A stretch of DNA of 5,470 bases. Origin: CAYTPE01 sp964439885. GTDB taxonomy: Bacteria; Patescibacteriota; Patescibacteriia; Magasanikbacterales; GWA2-37-8. Both the position numbers and the translations under genes were made by a program. Shown piece by piece: positions 1 through 5,470 of the stretch (position 1 is its first letter; each line of letters starts with the position of its first letter). The notes beneath the pieces were generated by a model. That model ran no database searches and was not told the DNA's origin. It saw only the letters and a program-made list of their open reading frames with translations. The stretch lies in NCBI GenBank assembly GCA_964439885.1, contig CAYTPE010000071.1:1-5470 (forward strand), in the 5' to 3' direction.

Positions 1-2015
1 TTTAGGAGCTGACTTCCTGCCGGAACGTAGACACGAAGAAAATCATTGTTTGGCACGCCATAGAAAGGTTCACCGAGTGTGCCGGTGTGTTCGCGCGTGA
101 TTGTAACGGTATCAATAATCGAACCGTCGGCCTGTACCACTGATTGGTGATTGATAGTTTGATGTATACGAGCGTCACTCTTTTGGCCGTGTATGTTTGC
201 GTTAACAACGTACAAGTAATCTTGATTTGCAGTCGTGGGAGTAATTGAACCGGCCCAGCCAAATTGTTGCATAGTGGCTTCGGCTGCTGGGTCAACGAAA
301 TATACTTGCAGTTCTTTTTCTTGTAGCGCTTCTTGGATGTTTGCCAACAGCGGCAGTACGGTGTGGGCGTCGACATGAGAGAGGGCGGACAAGAGCCCAG
401 GAGCTAGGTCCGTAATAATTTGTTTCGGGGTGTGTGCGGCTTTTTCCGGTCCCGTTTCTACGATCGATTGAATTGTTTCAAGGGCATTGGCAGCATCGAG
501 TGTCACGCCGCGTTTCTCATCGGTGATTGGGCCAAAGAGGGTGATAAGACGGGTGAGAAATGAGCTGTTGATAGCGATGACACCGTCGACTGTTACGTTG
601 CGACTTTTTCGGTAGAACCACATTATTTGCTTGGCAGTGGTTGGAAAATCCGGGTACCAGTTGGCATCTTGAAATTCCCATCGTTTGTTGTTAAGTGTCA
701 GTGGTGTGGGGGGCTCTTCAAACACGCTGAGCTGGCCCTGCACGTCGTAGGTGCCACCGGGAGGGATGGTGAGATTGACAATTCGGCCGTCTTTGACATC
801 GAGCAGCGCGTAGCTCCCCATAAAACCACCGGTTGGTCGTAGCTCATTTTCATTTTGGAAAATAATGATATATCGACGCAGGCCATCCGCACCGAAAAGC
901 TCATGTACATGTGTGGCAACGTCGTGCAGATTTTTGAAATCATCTACAGCAGCAGAAAAGAGTGTTCGAAAATCCGCAAAGGCACTTTGGTATTCGAGTG
1001 GCAGTGTCGCAGTGTCTACGTCCGCCAAGTTCTTTTGGGCCGCTTGATAGTTGGGGAGCGCTCGGGTGAGCGCTTCATTAAGTGCGTCGATTTTTTGTCC
1101 GAGCGAACTCGAGGGGCTCGTACGCACCGATTCAATTCCGCTGAGCACTTCTTTGTTGGCGAGCGCCAATTCATCGCCTGCCAAAAGAATTTTTTCTCGA
1201 CTCAGTACTTCGCCGCGTACACCGGGGATGGTGGTGACTATTGATTGTAAAATCTTGTGATCATCAAGCGCCGTAAGTGCTTCGGCAAATTTATCAAGCG
1301 CGCGTTCGGTGGCGTCGCTGGCTCCGGAGATGTTGGCGCTACGCAGCGCGATTGTCGACTCCTGTAGTGCCATGAATCCGGCCGTGCTGTTTTCCAAAAT
1401 AGTCTGTTTGGAATTTTCGAGTGAATTGTAATACCCACGTGCCCACGACGGAGCAAAGAGAGCGCTCACAAACATGGCCACGAGCGTTACAGCGGTGATC
1501 ATCCGTTTTGGTTGCAGCGCTTGTGTTGCTATCACCTTGACGCGGCGCCCCAACACATTCGGCGATGACAGCCGTGTCTGTGACAGCTCGGTGCGTGGCA
1601 GAGTAGCAAAAAGAGACGTAGGTTGCGGCGTGGCTTTGGTAGCTGTCTTGGTAGGAATGAGTGTAGCGACAGAGGGATCGGGCGAAGCAAAGAGGGGAGT
1701 GCGTGCTTCAAGAGAAGTACGCGCGGTCGGTTCGGTCGATGCGGTTATAACAATGGTTGGTGGGGGTGGCATCCGGTCTGGCGCCGCGGTATTCACTTGT
1801 TCCCATACCGATTGATGAGATGCCTTCAGGTTGACGACATGTGGAGAGTGTTGGTGTGAAGTGGGAACGTGGTGCACAAAAAATCGCAGCGGTGTTGCCG
1901 TTGTTGGTCTAGGGTTGTGAGTTGCGGTGCGCTCAGTACACGTCGATTTATTATGTCCGACTTTGCCACATACAGCGCAACGTCGAAGATTTTTTTTCTT
2001 TTTTTCTTTTGGCAT
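1..2015 (-). CDS. DUF4012 membrane-anchored surface protein with N-terminal zinc-knuckle motif (partial, C-terminus off window)
   Basis: Hand translation of the minus strand from the ATG at 2015-2013 gives an open frame with no stop to the left edge (671 residues plus two bases). Residues 1-12 are very basic. Residues 13-26 fit Cys-X2-Cys-X4-His-X4-Cys. About residues 27-165 are Thr/Pro/Ser-rich and look disordered. Residues 172-191 form one hydrophobic membrane segment, preceded by basic residues and so consistent with an N-in anchor. Residues 195-380 are Ala/Leu/Glu-rich and probably helical. The DUF4012 signature follows: FQNENELRPTGGFMGSY at about 386-402, then a beta-rich region with NANWYPDFP-like (seen as DANWYPDFP) and a closing FLRVYVPAGSQLL block at 659-671. 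DUF4012 proteins occur in CPR bacteria and Actinobacteria, often near polysaccharide genes, and their biochemical role is unknown. Typical length suggests only a modest C-terminal piece is missing. No Shine-Dalgarno precedes the start. The start is supported by the basic N terminus and a TATAAT box just upstream. Confidence 0.92.
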   Translation of the reverse strand, partial: MPKEKKKKNLRRCAVCGKVGHNKSTCTERTATHNPRPTTATPLRFFVHHVPTSHQHSPHVVNLKASHQSVWEQVNTAAPDRMPPPPTIVITASTEPTARTSLEARTPLFASPDPSVATLIPTKTATKATPQPTSLFATLPRTELSQTRLSSPNVLGRRVKVIATQALQPKRMITAVTLVAMFVSALFAPSWARGYYNSLENSKQTILENSTAGFMALQESTIALRSANISGASDATERALDKFAEALTALDDHKILQSIVTTIPGVRGEVLSREKILLAGDELALANKEVLSGIESVRTSPSSSLGQKIDALNEALTRALPNYQAAQKNLADVDTATLPLEYQSAFADFRTLFSAAVDDFKNLHDVATHVHELFGADGLRRYIIIFQNENELRPTGGFMGSYALLDVKDGRIVNLTIPPGGTYDVQGQLSVFEEPPTPLTLNNKRWEFQDANWYPDFPTTAKQIMWFYRKSRNVTVDGVIAINSSFLTRLITLFGPITDEKRGVTLDAANALETIQSIVETGPEKAAHTPKQIITDLAPGLLSALSHVDAHTVLPLLANIQEALQEKELQVYFVDPAAEATMQQFGWAGSITPTTANQDYLYVVNANIHGQKSDARIHQTINHQSVVQADGSIIDTVTITREHTGTLGEPFYGVPNNDFLRVYVPAGSQLL
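1938..1979 (-). other. CCHC zinc-knuckle-like motif in the DUF4012 protein
   Basis: Residues 13-26 of the minus-strand protein read CAVCGKVGHNKSTC, which is an exact Cys-X2-Cys-X4-His-X4-Cys spacing with the usual Gly before the His. In known proteins this pattern binds one zinc ion and often contacts single-stranded nucleic acid or protein. It directly follows a Lys/Arg-rich stretch (residues 3-12) and lies on the predicted cytoplasmic side of the single membrane segment. The pattern match is direct; zinc binding and any nucleic-acid role are inference. Confidence 0.7.
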
Positions 2016-2036
2016 GTGGGCTTAAAATGCTTCTAT

Positions 2037-2042
2037 ATTATA
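2037..2042 (-). promoter_or_regulatory. Candidate -10 box for the DUF4012 gene
   Basis: The minus strand reads a perfect TATAAT, 21 bases upstream of the ATG at 2015. A start of transcription about seven bases downstream would leave a leader of about 15 bases. At the usual 17-base spacing the -35 region reads TTTCTT, a poor match. The box is therefore plausible but rests on one element. Confidence 0.4.
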
Positions 2043-2107
2043 CATCAGTGATATAAAAAAAGAAACGCACGCTGGCGTGGATATCTGTACTATCACGGAT
2101 GAGTTGC

Positions 2108-2137
2108 TTGATACGGATAGGTGGAGTATACTATACA
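2108..2137 (+). promoter_or_regulatory. Candidate promoter of the MgtE-domain/NRAMP gene pair
   Basis: TTGATA at 2108-2113 and TATACA at 2132-2137 are separated by 18 bases. Transcription would begin at about 2144, next to the ATG at 2145, so the message would be leaderless or nearly so. An overlapping TATACT at 2127-2132 is a better -10 match but would be only 13 bases from the same -35. A purine-rich AGGTGGAG at 2119-2126 resembles a Shine-Dalgarno but lies 18 bases from the ATG, too far to be typical. Confidence 0.35.
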
Positions 2138-2144
2138 CATTCCT

Positions 2145-3365
2145 ATGATTTATTTTAGCCACATTCTGCACAAAAATGTTCGCGATAGTACCGATGCTGT
2201 GGTCGGGAAATTAAGCGACATTATCATCAAACCCGAAACCGGAGGGTATGCTCCGCTGTTATTTTTGGTAGTGAAACGCAAAAGTGATCGTCAAGAGGTA
2301 GTTATATCGTACGATTATGCTGCTTCAATGAGTCGGGGTGAAGTAGTGCTCAAAAATATTTTTTCATCGGTAGAAACCGAATCGATCGATGCTGATAGCG
2401 GTTATGTTTACCTCGACCGTGATGTGATGGACGAACAGATTGTGGATGTGGCCGGCGCGCGGGTAGTTCGGGTCAACGATTTAAAGCTTGGAGTCGTGGA
2501 AGATACTATGAGTGTGGTAGGTATTGATGTTAGTTTCCGTGGCATTTTACGTCGGCTAGGAGTGGAGTGGTGTGATGTTTTTAACGTCTTTAAAGTAAAC
2601 CTAATTGATTGGCGTAAAGCGCAACCGGTGAAGGGGGCGCTTAAGCTTAATACCGTATCGAGTGAGCTCGTGCGTTTGCACCCTGCCGATTTAGCCAATA
2701 TTGTCGAGAACCTGAGTCTACGGCAAGGCAGCACATTGGTGGATTCGCTCGATAGCCGAGCGGCCGCTCAGGTGCTCGAAGAAGTTGATCCAGAATTGCA
2801 AAAAACAATTATCAATTATTTAGGTCCAGAGCGCGCAGCTGATATTGTGGAAAGCATGAGTACCGATGAAACGGTAGACCTCTTGCAGATGCTTCCCAAA
2901 AGCGCGGCGCGTCGTTTTCTGGCCTATTTGCAGAGCGCCAAATCGAAAAAAGTTGAACATCTTATCAACTATCCCACCAATACGGCCGGTGGCCTTATGA
3001 CGACCGATTTTTTATCCGTTTCGCCCGATATGACTGTTGCAGAAACCATTGCCGACATCAAACGTAAATCAGATCAATTCCGCACCCTTCTCTACATATA
3101 CATTATTGACGAACAAAGAAAGTTTATGGGTATCGTCTCGCTCCGCAGCCTGCTCACTGCCCCGAGTGCCAAAAAAATGAAAGATATTATGAAATTGCCA
3201 CCCGAAGGTTCTATCATTCGAGTGCATGACGAGCTGTCGCATGTCGCTCGTGTGATGACGAAGTACGACCTCTTTACCTGTGGCGTTATCGACGAAGAAA
3301 CTAGCCAATTGGTTGGAATGGTCACGATCGATGATGTGATGCGAGTGTTGGTGCCGAATGCCTAG
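2145..3365 (+). CDS. Soluble PRC-barrel / MgtE N-domain / CBS-pair protein, probable Mg2+ sensor
   Basis: This 406-residue protein has no membrane segment. Residues about 5-75 (YFSHILHKNVRDSTDAVVGK onward) and about 97-155 look like two PRC-barrel-type segments. Residues about 170-275 match the MgtE N-terminal helical domain, with the hallmark LHPADLANIVENL at 178-190 and repeated helices through LLQMLP. Residues about 277-404 are a CBS pair: NTAGGLMTTDFLSV at 279-292 opens CBS1, MKDIM at 345-349 begins CBS2, and VGMVTIDDVM closes it. In full MgtE transporters this cytosolic half binds Mg2+ and gates the channel. Here the protein stops at VLVPNA, where the connecting helix and channel would begin. 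It probably serves as a detached Mg2+-responsive regulator of the transporter encoded 99 bases downstream; that pairing is inferred from context. A GTG at 2121 would add eight residues, but ATG 2145 gives the natural start of the first PRC-like segment. Confidence 0.88.
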   Translation: MIYFSHILHKNVRDSTDAVVGKLSDIIIKPETGGYAPLLFLVVKRKSDRQEVVISYDYAASMSRGEVVLKNIFSSVETESIDADSGYVYLDRDVMDEQIVDVAGARVVRVNDLKLGVVEDTMSVVGIDVSFRGILRRLGVEWCDVFNVFKVNLIDWRKAQPVKGALKLNTVSSELVRLHPADLANIVENLSLRQGSTLVDSLDSRAAAQVLEEVDPELQKTIINYLGPERAADIVESMSTDETVDLLQMLPKSAARRFLAYLQSAKSKKVEHLINYPTNTAGGLMTTDFLSVSPDMTVAETIADIKRKSDQFRTLLYIYIIDEQRKFMGIVSLRSLLTAPSAKKMKDIMKLPPEGSIIRVHDELSHVARVMTKYDLFTCGVIDEETSQLVGMVTIDDVMRVLVPNA

Positions 3366-3464
3366 GTGCAGGTTGTCCATATTTTAGTTTTGGGATTCCT
3401 CACACTGTTTTTCTTCCATTTTTATTTTGCTAAATTGTTACATTGTTAAACGGCGAGTATCTGT
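3366..3464 (+). other. Short T-rich gap between the MgtE-domain and NRAMP genes
   Basis: This 99-base spacer contains no stem-loop followed by a T-run and no convincing -35/-10 pair, so co-transcription of the two flanking genes is the simplest reading. It carries a perfect 7-base direct repeat, ATTGTTA at 3434-3440 and 3442-3448. A weak Shine-Dalgarno, GGCGAG, at 3452-3457 lies seven bases before the ATG of the transporter. Confidence 0.45.
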
Positions 3465-4718
3465 ATGAGTGGTAAACGATTCCAAAAAAGACTACTTCTT
3501 TTTTTGGCCGTGCTTGGTCCGGGCATCATAACCGCGGTAGCCGATAACGATGCGGCTGGTGTGGCTACCTACACTGTCGCCGCGTCGCTGTATGGTATGG
3601 CAAGCCAGTTCATGGTGCTGCCAACCACGCTGCTTTTAGCGGTTACGCAAGAAGTAGGCGCCCGGCTTTCAATTGTGACTGGCAAGGGTATCGGTGAGCT
3701 GATTCGAGAACACTATGGTGTGCGGGTTTCCGTCATCATTTTTTTGTTGTATTACTTCGTCAATCAAATTGTTGTTTTGCAAGATATCAGCGGCCTTAAA
3801 GCGTCGCTACAGCTCTTGGCAATTCCATGGCAGCTTGGTTTGGTTGTCATTTGCGCGGTATTCACTATTGCCGTGGTACGGCTCAACTTTAAAAAATTAC
3901 AGATGGTTTTTCTCACCATGATATTGTTTTATCTGGCGTATGTTTTTTCGGCCGTACTTGCCAAGCCCAATTGGCTCGATGCCATGCGGGAAAGCTTTGT
4001 GTACCCGCGACACATCGCGCTGTGGAACATGGGATATTGGTTTTCGCTTATCGCGGTGCTCGGTACAACAGTCACAGCCTGGGGTCAATTTTTTATCAGT
4101 AGTTTTATTGTTGATAAGGGTTTAACGGCCGAACACATCAAAGAAGAAAAAGTTGAAGTGTACGGCAGTGCCCTGGTAACTAATTTTTTTTCTTGGATGA
4201 TAGCACTGTGCGCCACCAGCACCTTATTTGTCCACGGCATACGAGCGGTTGATGGCTACACTGCTGCTCAGGCGATTGCTCCGTTTGCCGGCCAATTTGC
4301 CGGTACGCTCTTTGCCGTCGGACTTTTTGGGGCATCGCTCCTTGGCCTTATTATCGTGCCACTTGCCACTTCGTATGTCTTTACTGAATTGTTTGGTTTT
4401 GAACGTACCCTGAACAGTAATTTCAAGTCAGGTCGCCCATTTTACGTATTTTTTATATTACAAATTATCATTGGTCTGGCCCTGGTTATGCTGCCGCGCA
4501 TGAATTTGTTCGATGTGACACTGTACGCCAACTACCTGAACGGAGCGATTTTGCCAGTGATCTTTTACTTTATTATCACATTTTCTGAAAACAAAAAACT
4601 CATGGGGCAGCATGCTTCACGAGGGTTCACGAAGTTTTTTATTCGATTCTGCGCCGTGATAATATCAGTGGCCGTTGTGGTGACGTTCGTGGGAGGAGTG
4701 CTCGGAAAGCTCAAGTAG
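3465..4718 (+). CDS. NRAMP-superfamily divalent cation transporter, NRMT-like (probable Mg2+)
   Basis: This complete 417-residue integral membrane protein has about 11 hydrophobic helices (approx. 11-33, 40-62, 89-108, 119-139, 146-166, 189-216, 236-258, 279-308, 326-345, 354-373, 390-414), the NRAMP fold count. Helix 1 carries GPGIITAVADNDAAGVAT at 18-35. Aligned with the classical metal-binding DPGN it reads DAAG: Asp29 is kept, but Asn is replaced by Gly32. Helix 6 reads GTTVTAWGQFF at 200-210, where the classical MPH is replaced by TAW (204-206), removing the metal-binding Met. Loss of Met and retention of Asp is the trend reported for NRAMP-related magnesium transporters, as I recall from the Eggerthella lenta protein. 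Classical MntH Mn2+/Fe2+ uptake is therefore unlikely. The MgtE-type sensor gene immediately upstream supports Mg2+ as substrate. The exact ion and coupling are inference. The start ATG has a weak GGCGAG seven bases upstream, and the 3' end overlaps the opposing glycosyltransferase gene. Confidence 0.9.
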   Translation: MSGKRFQKRLLLFLAVLGPGIITAVADNDAAGVATYTVAASLYGMASQFMVLPTTLLLAVTQEVGARLSIVTGKGIGELIREHYGVRVSVIIFLLYYFVNQIVVLQDISGLKASLQLLAIPWQLGLVVICAVFTIAVVRLNFKKLQMVFLTMILFYLAYVFSAVLAKPNWLDAMRESFVYPRHIALWNMGYWFSLIAVLGTTVTAWGQFFISSFIVDKGLTAEHIKEEKVEVYGSALVTNFFSWMIALCATSTLFVHGIRAVDGYTAAQAIAPFAGQFAGTLFAVGLFGASLLGLIIVPLATSYVFTELFGFERTLNSNFKSGRPFYVFFILQIIIGLALVMLPRMNLFDVTLYANYLNGAILPVIFYFIITFSENKKLMGQHASRGFTKFFIRFCAVIISVAVVVTFVGGVLGKLK

Positions 4719-5470
4719 TCGAAGAAATGATTCGGTGGCGCGTTGCCATACAAAGTGTTGAGCATTTTCGAATGCTTTTTTTATTTGTACACACCATACG
4801 CACGTTTTATGATGAGCATGTAAACCATGATTATCTCTCGTGTGTTCGCTACTGAGAGTATATTTCATCCCACGGGCAATTTCTTCTATGCGATGCGGAT
4901 GTACTAAGCAGGTCGAATCCGCCGTTAGCTCAGGCAGCGACGATCGGTTGCTGGTTATTACCGGCGTACCCATTGCCATTGCTTCGAGCACAGGGAATCC
5001 GAACCCTTCATAGAAGCTAGGGTAAACGAATAACGTTGCTAGCGAGTATAACGCGGGTTTGTCTTCGGCGTCAACGTAACCAATGTATTTGATTTTGTCT
5101 TTGCAGGGGGAGCTTTGTATTGCCTGAAATATCTCACTACTTTTCCAACCGGGAGCACCGGCGAGTACGAGGTGTGTGGCTGGTAGCTGATAGCTGATCG
5201 CTGATAGGATGGTATGTTCGAAAGCGCGGATGATAGACAACACATTCTTGCGCGGCTCGAGAGTACCGAGATAGAGGATAAAGTTGTCTGGAAGTTTGTA
5301 TTTTTGTTTAACTGTCTGTTTGGCAATTGACTTGATTTGGTCATCAAGCCCTTGAAAATGTGTGAAGGTGGAAGAAAGTCCGGGGTATAGTACAGCTATT
5401 TTTTCGGGAGAAATTTTGAAATGGCGAATAATGTCTTGTTTGGTACTTTCGGATGGTGTCAGTATGCGGT
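4665..5470 (-). CDS. GT4-family (glycosyl transferase group 1) glycosyltransferase, C-terminal part (partial)
   Basis: The minus-strand frame enters from the right edge and runs to a TGA at 4667-4665, giving 267 visible residues. It is the end of the N-terminal lobe plus the full C-terminal nucleotide-sugar-binding lobe of a GT-B enzyme. Visible landmarks (numbering visible residues) are ILTPSESTKQDI at 2-13, the linker VLYPGLSSTF at 26-35, LYLGTLEPRKN at 65-75 with the Arg-Lys pair that contacts the donor phosphates, HLVLAGAPGW at 99-108, IKYIGYV at 126-132, and EGFGFPVLE at 154-162, the E-X7-E motif. Such retaining enzymes move a sugar from a nucleotide donor to glycan or lipid acceptors at the inner face of the membrane. 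The acceptor cannot be deduced. Oddities are a heptamer DNA repeat in the coding region, a Cys/His-rich insertion at about 213-226, and a His-rich tail encoded across the overlap with the transporter gene. The start and acceptor-binding lobe are off the window. Confidence 0.93.
   Translation of the reverse strand, partial: RILTPSESTKQDIIRHFKISPEKIAVLYPGLSSTFTHFQGLDDQIKSIAKQTVKQKYKLPDNFILYLGTLEPRKNVLSIIRAFEHTILSAISYQLPATHLVLAGAPGWKSSEIFQAIQSSPCKDKIKYIGYVDAEDKPALYSLATLFVYPSFYEGFGFPVLEAMAMGTPVITSNRSSLPELTADSTCLVHPHRIEEIARGMKYTLSSEHTRDNHGLHAHHKTCVWCVQIKKAFENAQHFVWQRATESFLRLLELSEHSSHERHHNGH
5184..5207 (+). repeat. Heptamer tandem repeat TAGCTGA inside the glycosyltransferase gene
   Basis: Three consecutive 7-base units read TAGCTGA, TAGCTGA and TCGCTGA, followed by a partial TAG. 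The third unit has one substitution. On the coding (minus) strand the array encodes most of LSAISYQL, located between the helix after EPRKN and the HLVLAGAPGW strand. Three units total 21 bases, so the frame is preserved. Confidence 0.65.

Larger units (their letters stand above)
2016..2144. promoter_or_regulatory. Divergent intergenic region with nested inverted repeats
   Basis: This 129-base gap separates the divergent DUF4012 and MgtE-domain genes and must hold both promoters. It contains a 12-base near-perfect palindrome, CACGC-TG-GCGTG, at 2068-2079. This lies within a wider pair of inverted half-sites, GTGATA at 2048-2053 and TATCAC at 2091-2096. The palindrome sits between the two candidate promoters, a position suited to an operator that controls both directions. 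No riboswitch fold such as an M-box could be recognised, and the gap is short for one. Confidence 0.4.

Noticed and set aside
627..1815. Several plus-strand open frames (for example 627-842, 855-1244, 1474-1815) opposite the DUF4012 gene.
   Set aside because: They have no recognisable protein motifs and lie antisense to a continuous 671-codon frame with clear DUF4012 signatures, so they are shadows.
1990..2010. A AAA AAG slippery heptamer in frame near the start of the DUF4012 gene, as in dnaX programmed -1 frameshifting.
   Set aside because: A -1 slip would reach a TAA after about 16 codons and give only a tiny peptide, and no stimulatory stem-loop or internal Shine-Dalgarno is evident. It reflects a poly-Lys codon run.
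2016..2144. Magnesium riboswitch (M-box) upstream of the Mg-related genes.
   Set aside because: The gap is shorter than a full M-box, shared by two promoters, and shows no recognisable conserved core or expression-platform terminator.
2408..2734. Minus-strand open frame within the MgtE-domain gene.
   Set aside because: Low-complexity Ser/Thr/Arg-rich translation antisense to a well-supported gene, with no domain or start signal.
2145..3365. Annotation as a full magnesium transporter MgtE.
   Set aside because: The protein has no hydrophobic membrane segments. Only the cytosolic N-domain and CBS pair are present.
3465..4718. Annotation as MntH, a proton-coupled Mn2+/Fe2+ transporter.
   Set aside because: Both diagnostic motifs (DPGN in helix 1 and MPH in helix 6) are changed, so the mntH symbol would be misleading.

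Overview
The window most resembles a fragment of a Candidate Phyla Radiation (Patescibacteria) genome or a similar little-studied bacterium. This is an inference from gene content: a large membrane-anchored DUF4012 protein, a GT4 glycosyltransferase, a divergent NRAMP-type transporter, almost no Shine-Dalgarno signals, very short intergenic gaps, and roughly balanced base composition. All genes read cleanly in the standard bacterial code. Two end in TAG and one in TGA, with no in-frame TGA, so a recoded-TGA lineage is not indicated. I see no rRNA, tRNA, CRISPR array, insertion sequence or riboswitch.

Layout. (1) Positions 2015 down to 1, minus strand: one uninterrupted reading frame (671 residues visible, running off the left edge) for a DUF4012 protein with a zinc-knuckle-like motif at its extreme N terminus, a long Thr/Pro-rich linker, one membrane segment and a large, presumably extracellular, region. 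(2) Positions 2016-2144: a compact divergent promoter region containing nested inverted repeats. (3) Positions 2145-3365, plus strand: a soluble protein with two PRC-barrel-like segments, an MgtE N-terminal domain and a CBS pair. It stops exactly where an MgtE channel domain would begin. (4) Positions 3465-4718, plus strand: a complete 11-helix NRAMP-superfamily transporter whose metal-site motifs depart from the Mn/Fe type. (5) Positions 5470 down to 4665, minus strand: the C-terminal part of a GT4 glycosyltransferase, whose 3' end overlaps the transporter gene by 54 bases.

How they may work together. Genes 3 and 4 look like a two-gene unit. I infer a split magnesium system: the first gene supplies the Mg-sensing cytosolic half of MgtE without its channel, and the second supplies an NRAMP-related transporter whose site lacks the methionine that favours transition metals. 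The flanking DUF4012 protein and glycosyltransferase both point towards the cell surface or envelope polysaccharide, but they need not be linked to the transport pair.
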